Shown: positions 40,675-64,000 of the stretch, one piece after another | How the letters are laid out: the number at the start of each line of letters is the position of its first letter | Position numbering within the stretch: the stretch's first letter is position 1 | Source of the DNA: Mastigias papua | Taxonomy: Eukaryota; Cnidaria; Scyphozoa; Rhizostomeae; Mastigiidae | NCBI GenBank assembly: GCA_964019165.1 | Contig: OZ025282.1 | Location: forward strand, 1,836,501-1,900,500 | DNA: 64,000 nucleotides | Direction: 5' to 3' | Position numbers and translations under genes: made by a program | Notes under the pieces: model-generated | What the model was told of the DNA's origin: nothing | The model's database searches: none | What the model saw: the letters and a program-made list of their open reading frames with translations, nothing else

Positions 40675-43666
40675 TTGATTTATTGATTTAACATGTTTAG
40701 AAACGTTGTTTTGATAAGTAGCCTGGGAACGAAGAGGATTGTTTGTGTCCTGGCTGGTATCCGTGTATATTGCAGCACTCTAGCGTTAACTTTCCTCTAT
40801 ACCGTCGTACTGGCATGGAACGTTGCCATTTCATATACGTCAAACCTCCACTATGATTCTCATTTGAATTTCAACACGCAATGATTTTGGTAAGTGTCAT
40901 TTTCATGTTAGTTGCCAATGTTTCATATATGTATTTCTATTAGTTCGGCGCAGCGTTTTTTGGATATTTGTTAATTCTCTGTTATCAAGAATCACACCAG
41001 TGGATCCCATTGGTAATGTGATAATGATATGATGTGATATGATGTGATACATAATAAATAAATAAATGATAATATTTAACCAGGTAACATCGCATCAGTA
41101 GGTTTAACTGTTTTCCATGCGAGACCTGCATAAAGCAATAGTGAAAATTTATGTTTTAAGTAAAGGATACAAATACCTGAAGCTAATATCTAAAATAAGA
41201 TACTAAAAATTGAACATATTTAAACAAAAATCTGTGTTCCTGAACATATTTGTTAACCTAGGAGAAGGTCCAATTTCTTACAAAATATGCCATAGTTAGT
41301 TTCGGTTCTTAACTCCAATGGGAGAGTATTGTAGGGCACGACGCCATTATAAAAGAAAGCTCTTTTGGTGCTCTCAAGTTTAATTTTAGGAACTCTCAAC
41401 ATTATGTTGTTGTTGCGAGTTTCTTTGTTGTGAGAAATCCGTTCAAAATAGTTTTCCAGCATTGGCATGTTTCCCTTTAGGCATTTAAACACTGTTTTGT
41501 AGGTCTTCTTCTGCAGTGATATGATGTGATATGATTTGATATGATTTGATATCATATGATATATTGCAATATGGGTTGATACGATTTATGTATTTACAGC
41601 TGATAGTTACAAATATATTTGTAGCAAAAGATGCTAATTTAGGCCAACTACTTGCAATACAAAATGCAAACGGCATTGAAATAGAAAAAGGCCATAAATA
41701 ATCTGGACGAGTGCATAAAAGAGTTTGGTTTCTATGAATAAATAAAAAAGTTTGGTTTCTGGACGAGTGCATAAAAGAGAACGACATTTATTTCTTATTC
41801 GTGAACTGTTGAGGGGATGACAAAGAAGAGACGTCAGCAGAAAATTATGCTGCAATTTACTGTCTCTCTTCTTGTTCTATTCACACAAATGGCTAATTTG
41901 TCATTACTTTCCTCATCAGAAGACTATATTGAAACTGACTGGCCTTAGTGTTTGACTCATTCTTTTGGTACAACATCCTGAGTCTCGTACCTGACTCCAT
42001 TGGACATTTCAGTCGATTTATTCAAGTAGAGATCTGTAGTTCACACTTGATATTAGCATACGCAAGTTACACTTTCTAGAAGAAGACTGCAATTTGGAAA
42101 CGTCCAAAGACAGCAAAATTCAGCTCCTTAAAAAATATCTGGGACCTCAAATATATTGAAATTGAATTAGAAATTTTATAGTTCATTGGCAAATAGAGTT
42201 TATGCTGTGTATTCGACTAGTGCGATGATTCCGCTTTTGCACCACCGCAATGTCTGGATCAGACTAGGATGTGAAAAGTTATAAAGCTTTCAATGCATGC
42301 CCATTTGAGAAAGGCATATCGTTCAGAGTGGCCAGTTTTAGAGGCCAGTATTTGATTGAAATATGGCTGATATCTGACTCAATGAGTTTTTTTGAGATTC
42401 TGTCTTATTTTAGTGGTAGTTGATTAACTTTTTCTCGGCCGTCTTGGCCTTAAAGTGATAAATATTGTTTGTAGTGTATCAGTCAAGACTCTTAATGTCT
42501 ACTCGAGCTTATAGTTTAGAGCTAGTGAATTGTAAAGATTTTACGAATTAAATGAGAAGTAGTTTTAAACAGTTAGTACAGTATTTTATGAATAGCTGAA
42601 TTACAGGCAATAAATTATTATTATTTTTGATGAATTAAACGATTGGATATATTATTGTAATTATTGTTGATATTTCAGTAATGAATTTAAATTGTACAAT
42701 CTGGTTTTCTTTTATTTCTCCTTTTTGAATTTAACTGCAGTGAACAAGGGCCATAGTGGCTTCAAGATACGATCGTCCGCCGTATACGTCCACCGTGTAA
42801 AGTTTTCGTACACCAGTAAATAATCATTTGCATCAGCTGGGCAAACACTATTTTGCCTAAGCTATTATGAAGACATGAAAAAACACCTCTTGTAAGATTG
42901 TTTTAAGACAGTGATGCACAGATAGAATCGCAGAGTAGTCATAAGAAAAAAGCTATTTTGTTCATGAAATGGTGCAAGAACTACCATTAATAAACGTAAG
43001 AAATATACGTTTACCCCAGCACAGTAAAATATGGAAGATGATGGGTTTCGCCTGGGTTGGCGTCCGGAATAGCCCAAACTCTTGCCCCCCATGTAAATAT
43101 GGAGGAAACTCCCTCGACTCCACTATAAACAGGGAACAGGAAATATGACGTGGCAAGCAAGCAGTAGATGAAGTCATTGATCTGTTTGAGAAAATTGTCC
43201 ATAGTGTTACGACGCTTTTGGACCAATCTTACTTACCACAGTTTTACAAACATGGAAATATTTACCCCAAGCCCAGTAAACTCACGTGGGTCCTCCGTCG
43301 ATGGCAAGCAACTACCTATACAGTATATCATCAAATTCAGTTCATTTTTTCATTAGTCTAATCAGGACTTAGATCAAACTGGACAACACTGTAAAATACG
43401 TTACAAGATAAATTTAAAGTTCAAGATAGGTTTCATTTCATTGCATTAAATTCTGATTCAAGTGTGTTATTACACTATTATTATGTTATCATCTCTTATG
43501 TCTCCCCCATCGCGCAAGATTCGTATGATATTAGTACAACTTATTTGTAGGAAATGACACACAAATATTCTTCCACGGCATGTACCCTCCATCAATACTT
43601 ATCTTGCACTTCCACTTCCATCATTATAAATGCTTTCGTAATTCATTGAGAGTATCCTTGGTTATT
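40675..43666. other. Tail-to-tail intergenic region AP5Z1/Rab1-like with LINE fragment
   Basis: About 3 kb between converging genes. It contains the AP5Z1 3' UTR, simple ATGATGTGAT-type repeats at about 41015-41060 and 41515-41570, a LINE C-terminal fragment (41255-41560) and otherwise AT-rich sequence in which I see nothing. The 63-residue frame at 40693-40884 has no family resemblance and is probably UTR. Confidence 0.6.
41040..41560 (-). mobile_element. LINE 3' fragment (CR1/Jockey-like ORF2 C-terminus plus tail)
   Basis: On minus, an open frame at 41255-41555 encodes the usual C-terminal end of a CR1/Jockey-type ORF2: YKTVFKCLKGNMP near the start, then STKRAFFYNGVVPYNTLP. An AT-rich 3' region and a short tandem tail (ATAAATAAATAAAT and TGATATGATGTGA units on plus, about 41010-41068) follow. 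The 5' part, including the reverse transcriptase core, is absent, so it is a dead 5'-truncated copy. Confidence 0.7.
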
Positions 43667-45151
43667 TCATTGCCATGTACAACACCTATATTTGTTATCT
43701 TGCTTGACATGTGTCCCATTCCCAATTCTTAGCGCCCCCTTTTCCTCTTCTAAAGGAGTTCCCAGCTTCTCTTTTAGTTCAGCAGCCATTGTCATGAACA
43801 ACCGATCAACATTTATTGAATCTTTGGCACTGGATTCCAGGCACCTAATAGACAATTTTTCAGCAAAACTAGCTGCAGCCTCATAATCAACTTCCCTGTC
43901 AGGCCTGTCACATTTATTTCCAACTATAAGCTTTTGCACTCCTTCGCATGCATGTCTCTCTATTTCAGTCAGCCACCCTCCGCAGTTGATGAATGTGTTC
44001 CTGTCTGTTACATCATAAACGATGGCAATCCCATGTGCTCCACGATAATATGTTGTTGTCAGTGTTTTGAATCGCTCCTGACCAGCGCTGTCCCATATCT
44101 ATACAGAGAGTGAGTGGTATTTCATGTGTGATAAATGCCATCAAGTTATTTAAAACTGCAAAGAGCATATAATGTGAAGAGTTTTGAGCTGAATTCGAGT
44201 GACTCCATCCTCTATCTACGGCAATTTTGAAAATCAAAAAGAAATTCCTAACTACTCATGTTAATTTTGCACGTTTTATCTTTATCATTATTTAGTTAGC
44301 TTGATTTGTAATTGCAGATATAAGTTTAGGATTAGATAATAATTTTTACGATCTACTAGGCTCAAAATGCAGAAGTCAAATTGAAACAAAACAATACTTA
44401 GACTAAGCTTGTGAACGGAGGATGGGTTCACTGAATGTACGTAAACAGGAGTCAATATTGAAATGCTGCCGTCGGCATAGATGCCACTGGGATACCATTT
44501 ATAAAAATCTAAAGGTTTCAGGTTCTAAACTTCTGTATTTATTCATACATTGGCTCATGCATGAAGCTCACAGTCAATATGGCTTTAACTAACTCCTAGG
44601 GAAGGCTGATATACTTACCATTAATTTTCTAAAGGTCCATGGGATGTAGGAAGATTTATATCTTAAATTTCATTCTATTCACCAGGTTATATGCTATATG
44701 CAATGCATGTGATTTGAGACGGTTAAGCGTGATCCTGTCGTAGGATGATGTCATCAACTGATATGGCGAATAGTGCTCTCAGGTTTAAGCAAATGTTAGA
44801 ACTTAATTTGTGACAACCATAGTAGCCAATCTTTAAACCTGTTCAGCAATCTGCATTGGTTACAAAAAAGATGTTGCAACTACAACCTAATTACCACTGG
44901 ATCACATACAAAATTTTAAAGAAAAGAACTATTTTCAATGATGGTATTTGATATCAAAGTGCGTTATTTACCTGAAGTTTAACGACTTTGTCATCCAGCA
45001 TCACCGTCTTTATCTTGAAATCAACACCGATTGTGCTGATATAGCTGTCACAAAATGTATCATCGGAAAACCTTAGCAAGAGAGAACTCTTCCCAACTCC
45101 GCTGTCTCCTACTAATAGAATCTTGAATAAGTAATCGTAATCTGGATTCAT
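43667..45151 (-). CDS. Rab1-like small GTPase
   Basis: Rab1-type GTPases control ER-to-Golgi and Golgi traffic. Two exons, 44972-45151 and 43667-44098, join in phase to 203 aa (Rab1 about 205). The start [10 protein letters not shown] is typical of Rab1. The P-loop is GDSGVGKSS, the effector switch I is [10 protein letters not shown], switch II has [19 protein letters not shown], base recognition is NKCD and the G5 loop is ESSAKD. The C-terminus CCTWQ is a CCXXX double-prenylation type. Similarity is best to Rab1, but several positions ([23 protein letters not shown] in place of DTAGQE, the CCTWQ end) are unusual, so it may be a divergent paralogue. An in-frame upstream extension to 45259 is ignored because family homology begins at 45151. 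Confidence 0.9.
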
Positions 45152-46306
45152 AGCTGTATGCAGACTGATATTTAAACCAGGAATGGATTGGTAGCCGTTA
45201 CGTTGTCGTATACTCATGTTGTAGAAGGTTCTCTTAACTAAACGACTGAAAAGAGGCAACTGAACGTTACTCGAATCCGGCTTGCAATTGCTTTCTAGTG
45301 TATGAAGGCCTGATAGACAACTTTCAGGCGCAATAGTGAGCTGGTACCACTATTCCTACAGCTGTCTCTTTTGAGATATGAAGCACTAAATAAAAAGAGG
45401 AAATTTCAAGCGAATTTCAATGAAGACTTCTATCCTAAATTGTAATGTCATTTACAAAGTATCTTCGTCGATTTAGTGACCAAAGCACAGTTAGATCACC
45501 TTTGTGAACCGTGTGTTTACTCCTTCCATGGATACTGATATTTGTGCCTTCCTCGTATGGCCTAAAATTGACGTTCCAGGTCCTATCTATTGAAGCAAAT
45601 GTAAAGAGAAGATCGTTCTGGCCATGAATGAAGTTTAATAGCCTCGGTCTTGTCTTCATGAATGTAGGTCTGTGATACGAATAATTTCAGAATATTTGCT
45701 ACAAAATTATGCTATTTCCCGTCTTGATAAATCATTTAAATTTTGGTTTCCTCGATCCACTGTTGAGTGTTTATTCTCCGTTTGAAGCAACCATGCATAA
45801 TTTATCGACAGTGATCTATGATCTAACAAGCACTGGGATCCCTTAGGATCACATTCAGCAAACAGGTAATGATTGATATAAGCAGACATAAAGTTTGAGA
45901 GGTATGCAAGGCTTCACTCTGAATCACGCATCTTGCATGTAAACAATGCATTTTCCACGCGACAGTTTCTTTCTATACTATGTGTTTCTAGTCGATAAAT
46001 TTGGCAAATGACCAATTACCGATTGGCAAAATACTCGTGTCGAGAATTCCTGGATAGAGAGGTACTAACGATATTAGAACATGCTCAGGCTCAGATGAAA
46101 AAATATAAGATTTAGTATTTTGTGATCTAAGAACTGCTTTGTAGTGTGTTGTTCTAGAAAAGTCAGTTTGAGATAAGACTAGCATTTAAACCGCTTGCAC
46201 CTTTAACTTATCAAAAACATTCTGAAAAAGATAGATTGCGATTTCCCCAGCCTCGTGCTGGAATTACTGAACCTCGCATTCATGTAATCTGGTAAGTCTC
46301 GTTAAA
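45152..46306. other. Divergent intergenic region Rab1-like/IDH3A
   Basis: About 1.15 kb between the two start codons; it must hold both promoters and 5' UTRs. I see no clear motif and no coding sequence. The small open frames on minus here lack family resemblance. Confidence 0.5.
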
Positions 46307-57885
<11,579 letters not shown>

Positions 57886-60106
57886 AAGATCTGAATTAAA
57901 TGCCAAGAATTTCATATTTGATTGAAAATCATTAAATAATGTATATTATTTATATTTTTCAGTTATTGATTTAAGATAAATGTTGTATTATTTTCCAATT
58001 GTTATTGAACTTGAAAGTTGGACCCACGGAAATGTTAATTCAAAAAAGGAGATTCGCCTGTTTTATCATTTTTATGTATTTTATGGTATCGTTGTTTAGT
58101 TGTTGTTTTATGCCATTAGTTACATTGTATTTATCTTGTTTATTTAGTAGGTTTATTGTTGACTATCATGAGTAGTTGGCCTGTTCAATATAAACTTTCT
58201 AGAGTGAGTTTACATTTCGTAGAGTGATTTAATAGTTCTAGTTGCTATTCTCTCTTTTTGTTGTTTCGCACAATCAATTTACCATAACTATTTTTATCTA
58301 TTCATTGTCTTACATTCAGTTGGCTGGAATATTGGAGGACCTTTAGAATTATAAAAGTTTAGGTTTTGCGGAGGCAGCCGATCAGACACTGTCGCAGAAA
58401 TCAGGATTTTTTGAAGAAAGAATGAACCCATGTCTACTCAATAAAGGCCAGTTTCCACTTAAACGAATTTGGTCGATTCGATCGAGTCAACCAAATCGAT
58501 AGCTTTCGTTCAAGTGGAAACTGGCCTTCAGAAACTTTGCACCCTACCTAAATAGCTGAATCCCTTGTGGTTTCTTTTCATCAACACGAAGCTCACTCAA
58601 ACAACAAATGGCTTTTAATGGCTGCCATCATGATTGAAAGCACCTCTACATAAAAGTCTTTCAGAAATCTCATGGGACTCCAATCAGCGCATATGACTTT
58701 TGCAATTTCTTGCCAAATCCTTAGGGTACTCCGTACCTATTGTTTCCAGAGCTCCACTTTCATTTCTGACAGAGATCATGACCGTCAAACCTCCATTTGG
58801 TTCTACAGATCTTCGATTGGTAGATGACCGGTGACATTAAATTGTTCGATAAGGTATGTTTATCCACAATGAATATATAATAATTATTTTTGGACAATGT
58901 CCCCCTTGCTTAACTATATATAAGTTTAGCTATTGTTGGAAATTTTATCTCGCTAGATAAGAATAAGGAACGCTTAAGACACCAATTCCTTCGAAAGCGC
59001 TACGAGACGAAGGTTGTGTTTAAATAGGCCTTGTGCAGCCTATAATCAAAGACCATAGATTCATTTTCGAGATATGAACTGACTGTTAGAGCAGCTGCAA
59101 ACTGATGCACGCATTTGGAATACAGGTTATGACCTTCAAGAATGTGCCATGATTTAATATTCCACGTGCAACGGATGGCATCTTCACTAACCCGCGAGTC
59201 GGTGCAAATACCAGGGAAAGATTTCATCATAGTCAAAATTACTGGATAATACAGGAAGCCGGGAATTTCTTGTCATTATCTTTCATTCTATCTTTCAGAA
59301 ATCAGTTGACGACGAGCGAACAGGAATGGACTTGATCATAATTGAGTATCCAAATTGTGAAGCATATCACAACAGCTTTAGCTACCCAGGTAAACTGTGT
59401 CAAGACAAGAAGCACAGATACAACCGTGGTACGAAATGTGTTCATTGTTCTACCTATACCCACAATAATTCTACAAACAGTTTCAAATACCACCACCAAT
59501 AATTAATTAAGCGACTAGATCGTAAACAAATGAGAAAACTAAATGAAATGAAAAGGGAAAGATACAATAGAGTAAACAAACACTTGATACTCATCAGGAG
59601 TATTTTCAGTTAGAATAAACTTGTGTTGCTTTTCGAGTAGTCCTGCGAGTTGTCCTACTACCTATGACAGCTGTCTTTTGCAGAAATGCAACGTACTTTG
59701 CACCAGTTCTTAGCTATAAATTCAAAATAAATCATTGTTTGTATGTGATAGATTACGTTTTACCTCGTAATGATACTTTGATTGTGCTGCAGAAGCCTTT
59801 TCTGCTCTCAGGTTATTGAATGACGTATAATTCTATGTCTTGCTATGGCGCCGCTGTCTGCAAACTGATCTTAGTTTCCTTACTAAATGTTAAGCCCGAT
59901 ATCTGCAGTTCACTATATCACATCTTATGCTACAGAATTCAAAGGTTTTAGTTATTCTGTATTTGAGATTCTATGAGCATTTGTGCATTAAAGACTGGTA
60001 CCTTGCTGGTGTCCTTAAATTAATGGTTTTCTTTGTCTTTTGCTATATTATTACATATATATATATATATATATTTATTTATGCTAACTATTCCATAGAT
60101 TTTACG
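57886..60106. other. Tail-to-tail intergenic region IDH3A/PCSK1-like
   Basis: About 2.2 kb. The first part is IDH3A 3' UTR. It holds the 85-bp fold-back MITE at 58444-58528 and a short TA run at about 60055-60073. Two minus frames (59000-59236 and 59302-59499) lack family resemblance. I see nothing else. Confidence 0.6.
58444..58528. mobile_element. 85-bp fold-back MITE related to the 704-bp element
   Basis: Left end AAGGCCAGTTTCCACTTAAA and the complement of the right end (AAGGCCAGTTTCCACTTGAA) are inverted copies. The interior has the same GGTCGATTCGATCGA signature as the element at 54262-54965. The whole unit folds into one hairpin. No clear target duplication. Confidence 0.8.
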
Positions 60107-62614
60107 TTACGTTTGATTGTTACCTCTGTTTTTTACTGTCCTAATCAAGCTGTTCGTTCTTTTTAAAGATCTCACATAGTCTTTTACTGTCCTTGGCAGT
60201 GACCGTTTCCTATATGCTCTGCCAATATATTCCCAAACGTTTGCACGTGAGCCTGGCCATTTGTATGGAAAACTAGGCCGTGACCTTTGCACGGCTTTCA
60301 TCTGCTGTCTTTGGACTAGGTAATAATTAGCAATACTTTGTGATTGAAAGTTTCTCGCGTTAAAATGTTTCATGTAGTTAGGAGCGTATGGCATGCTACT
60401 TCGAGCCTGTATGAATGGAAAAGGGTTGTTATGAAAACTGGGCGGTGGGAACGTCTGAGGACGAGAAACACCAAGACTACCATAACTTTGACTTCCTCTC
60501 GGGAACGACTGATCGTGAAATGGAGACAGCTGATTGATAGGAGATGCAAGCAAATTGTCAATTATATGCGACGGAGCTCCTAAAGCTAGACTCGTTGTCT
60601 TTTGGGCTTCCCCGTTTAATGGGGTTATTGTGGGAAGGTCTGGTAGCCCTTGTGGAATACTAGATAATGGCTGTGGAGGAGGCTGTGGCGGTGAAGCCGG
60701 ATTTGAACCGAACGTATACGTGACTTTGGTGATTGTAACGGATGGCTGTTGATTTCCTTGGATTTTCTTAATGTCATCTTGCACAGCTTTGCGATGAATT
60801 GGAACATCTGGATGGGTTATAGCCTGATGATGAGGTTTCTCTTTCGTACCAAATAGAACTAACTGCCAATCACGGAGTGTTCCAGTATTTGCCCTAGCAT
60901 CACCTGCGTCACGTATTTCAAAAGTCCATTTTCCACGAGGGTCTTCCCCCCAGGCGTGCGTTGTCATGAAAGGCCATTTCTTGAACCCCTCGTCTGACGA
61001 ATCCTCGGATCGAGTCGGTAGCAATACTGTTTTCGTTCCCATCGGAGTCGTTAGAACGATTATAAGATCGCCTCTGCGACTGTATTCAAGTGTTATGATC
61101 AACTGAACATGTTCAAGATATCGAATTTCATCTTTACTGCCAGCACAACCATCCGAGTCAATTTCAACTGTAAGAGGCTGGTTCCATCGCAGTGACCTAA
61201 AATAAGCAGGGGATTTATCCATTTCTTTTGCATCAGTAGATAATACTGAATACCTTAAAGATATTACATAGAGTTTTTAAATCTCTCACAATGTTTCACT
61301 TTACCAGAAACAAACTGTGTAAACAAATATACAGCAATCTTTTGTCAGTAATTTCAAAATCTATGCATCATTACAGGGCTTGTTAAAACGGTAAATCACC
61401 CTTTGTGGGTTATGGACAGTTAGCAGTCATTACTAATCACATTTTCATCTTCATCAAAGTAACTACTTATGACATCTTGTGTCCTAATAAAGTAAATCTA
61501 CCAATGACCGCTTGCGTTTTTGTCTTCCTCTGTTGTAACTGTATTTTTTGTGCGATCATTATTATCTCATGAAAATGACAGGGAACTTACTTTGCTTCGG
61601 AAAAACTCTTGCCTCGGCACTCTCTACTCTCCGGTACATTTCTCCATGTTTTTGGATCAGCTTTGCTAACTATCCTCTCAGAATCCAACAATCCGAATCC
61701 AAATTTCTCATTGACATGAAGTCCTACACCGTTCATTCTCCAGTCTGTGTCATGCTTTAACGGCTCCCAATTCGCGCTGGTGACCACAATATGCTGCACG
61801 TCACGCCACGTTATTTTTGGACTGAAACAGAAAGAGGCTCGACAACACAAGTGGGATAACTTTTGTATAGAGTATATAAAATTTGGCTGCAAATGGGAAA
61901 ATTTGGTTTTATCTTGCCTGTTGATGGAATGATGCATGAAAAACTGAAACTTTTGATCTTTGGTGTCAGATCATATAAATACTATAACGAATGTTTGTGT
62001 TTTTTCATTTAAGATACCCTAATTATTATGAAAGGATTTATAACAGCTTATGTTCTATGCCTCATCTGATGTTTCTGTTAGGAAAAATTTGATATTCCTT
62101 TTTCTCCACCCTTAGAAATTCCCTTTGTGATGTAAGGTAGCATGAATTTACTTCCACAGAGATGATAGTTGTGGGCAAGTTCTAAACCATGTTAAGATTT
62201 TGTGACAAATAAGCTCTTGTATCATGAAGTCACACCTGCCATAATTATGTTTTTGAATGCGATAAACACACGATCAAATTTTATCATTCCTTGCTATGTG
62301 CTACAATTGCCAAAAGTCACAAATTTTCGTTGAGATAAATGGTGCTCATATGGTCCACTGCGACGAATACTTTACTCCATGACGTATGTAGACGTGACCT
62401 CGAATGAGTCATCGCCCAAATATTCATTATTCCTTGGCTGCACATATCTCTTACGAAAATAAAATGTTGCTTCTATAATTCTTTTTTTCTAGTTTATTTA
62501 GCTTTGCACTTACTTCTTTTCCAGGGCAAGAGCTATGATTCCTGCTGCTAAAGGCGCTGAAGCAGATGTTCCTGTATGCCTCTCTGTGCACAGATTGTGA
62601 AGATCAGTCGTTAC
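60107..62614 (-). CDS. Prohormone convertase 1/3-like subtilisin-type protease, 3' part
   Basis: Kexin-family serine proteases cut prohormones at dibasic sites in the secretory pathway. Three 3' exons are present: 62514-62614, 61591-61821 and 60107-61196; earlier exons with the catalytic Asp, His and Asn lie beyond the right edge. The first has the active-site Ser in [13 protein letters not shown]. The second has [20 protein letters not shown] and [16 protein letters not shown], closest to PC1/3 (PCSK1) in my memory. The third completes the P domain ([46 protein letters not shown]). A tail of about 220 residues is Pro/Gln/Ser-rich without Cys or a membrane segment, and ends in a Lys/Arg-rich stretch with RKRS. 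The absence of a Cys-rich domain argues against furin/PC5/PACE4. Confidence 0.88.
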
Positions 62615-64000
62615 CTGAAATTTGAAGATGAAAACACCTTTGAAATATAATCATGAATACCGGCTCTATTCTGGGTAAGTTCATAGTTGAATCTAGCATA
62701 TAGGGCACACAGCATTATTGCTTTCTAGGCATTTAAACCGTTTGGTAAGCAGTTGCCATGGCAGATGATGGCATTTAGCCAGAGGTGTAGATTGGAGAAT
62801 TTATTAGAGGGATGGGAAATCAAGATTTCCCAGCAAATTGATAAGTTTATTCGGTTTTCTATGAAAGCCTTTCCTTCCAAAATATCGACTGACCCGCTTT
62901 TGGTACCATTTTGTACTTCTGTTGAGCGCTAGTAACAACGTTTGACTCTACTTTTGTCAGTCATTTAGAGATTTAGTTATGCGGCATTTTGTCTGAAATG
63001 TTCTTAAGTTTTCTTTTCCAAATTAAGCGCTTTTTAATTCCATTAATCCGACGCCATGGAATATGTAATTTTATACAAATGCTGAGGTCTCGCACGGCAA
63101 TAGTTCTTTGTGGACCAGGGTTATTGAAACAGTCCATCCATTCACAATTCAACTACAGCTATTTTCAAAATGAAAGACACCACACTCGCGACACAAACAA
63201 AGACTTCCCTTCCTCAACTTGGCGAAGAATTTCCGCCACAAAGAGGCCCTGCCATGCCAACTTGCTTGGCAAATTTCTAATCAAATATTGCTACTGTTCG
63301 ATTCGATTAATGGTCGATAGATTCACAGGAAATTCAATTTCGTGCACGAGAAAGAACTTGCAATATCTTTAATTATTTCCTGTGAAGGAAACCACTCATT
63401 TTACAAAAAATATTTCAAGTATGCTATTTATCATATTAAACATGAAATAAACATAATATGATCGTAATAAATTTCAATAATTGTAATGATTTCACTGTTA
63501 TGAAGATGTTAGCCAATTCAGCTAAGCCGATTGTCCTAGAGAAGTCTTCATTGTAGACGTACATGCAGCAGCTCAAATTGATGACGTCAACATAGGTATT
63601 TTGGGGCCAATTCACCATGGAACTTCGTCTTAACTGTGTGCTGCTTTTCCGTAAAAAAACATTACCTTCAGTGGCGGACACCAGGAGGGACGAACGAGGG
63701 GGAGGTCTCCTCCAATAGTTGTACAGAGCAATGAAAGTTTTAGTATATGGTTGCTAAAAATGCTTCTTCAGAGCTTGACTCCAGGCTCCTGTTGCTTGGC
63801 TGCCCTCCCTCCTCCCCAACCAACAGCCAATCGTCCGCCATTGATTACCATGCCATGTACCATCTTACAAACTCAAACATAATTTTGGAAAAACTTTGTC
63901 TTTCGATACTTTATTAAGTTTGCATAGATCTTGCTGCCTCGCCATTTGAAAATTCATGTACTAGTATAAATTAACAACAGATATTCATGAGAATGTGATG
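62615..64000. other. Intron of the PCSK1-like gene, no feature seen
   Basis: Sequence upstream of the exon at 62514-62614. I looked on the minus strand for the convertase segment around the oxyanion Asn (WASGNGG-like) and did not find it, so this is read as intron. The open frames at 62989-63372 (plus) and 63436-63681 (minus) have no family resemblance. Confidence 0.55.

Noticed and set aside
45152..45259. 36-residue N-terminal extension of the Rab1-like protein
   Set aside because: Rab1 proteins start at the MNPxYDYLFK segment and the extension lacks family similarity; treated as 5' UTR.

Overview
This is an AT-rich nuclear genome segment from an animal. Eight protein-coding genes are broken up by spliceosomal introns, and every one of the 55 coding exons I could delimit has GT-AG borders. 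Gene content (AP-5 zeta, a PC1/3-like prohormone convertase, SLC25A46, ZnT5, RPRD2, IDH3A) is metazoan. Protein divergence from human, medium-length introns full of TA microsatellites, fold-back elements, a tRNA-derived SINE and CR1/Jockey-like LINE pieces suggest an invertebrate, perhaps a cnidarian or lophotrochozoan. I cannot name the species.

Layout: GALT 5' end (-, 141-599, runs off the left edge); RPRD2 (+, 1892-12598); SLC25A46 (-, 17725-21603); SLC30A5/ZnT5 (+, 21778-35027); AP5Z1 (+, 36025-40674); a Rab1-like GTPase (-, 43667-45151); IDH3A (+, 46307-57885); 3' end of a PC1/3-like proprotein convertase (-, 60107-62614, 5' exons beyond the right edge). Three neighbouring pairs are head-to-head (GALT/RPRD2, SLC25A46/SLC30A5, Rab1-like/IDH3A). 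The SLC25A46 and SLC30A5 start codons are only 174 bp apart. The other neighbours are tail-to-tail, except SLC30A5 and AP5Z1, which are tandem.

The genes are unrelated housekeeping functions: sugar metabolism, RNA polymerase II CTD binding, mitochondrial dynamics, zinc transport into the secretory pathway, endosomal adaptor, ER-Golgi traffic, TCA cycle and propeptide processing. I see no operon or novel multi-gene system.

The unusual material is repetitive. Several long fold-back (palindromic) elements abut TA dinucleotide tracts, at 7.5-7.85, 24.2, 48.45-48.6 and 49.3-49.5 kb. Two of them carry hammerhead-ribozyme-like core boxes with identical 10-nt spacing. IDH3A intron 3 holds a nested cluster of such elements plus a hAT-like MITE. 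The last IDH3A intron holds a dead LINE split by a 704-bp terminal-inverted-repeat element, and an 85-bp fold-back relative of that element lies just past the IDH3A stop. A SINE with a perfect 12-bp target-site duplication sits in a SLC30A5 intron.
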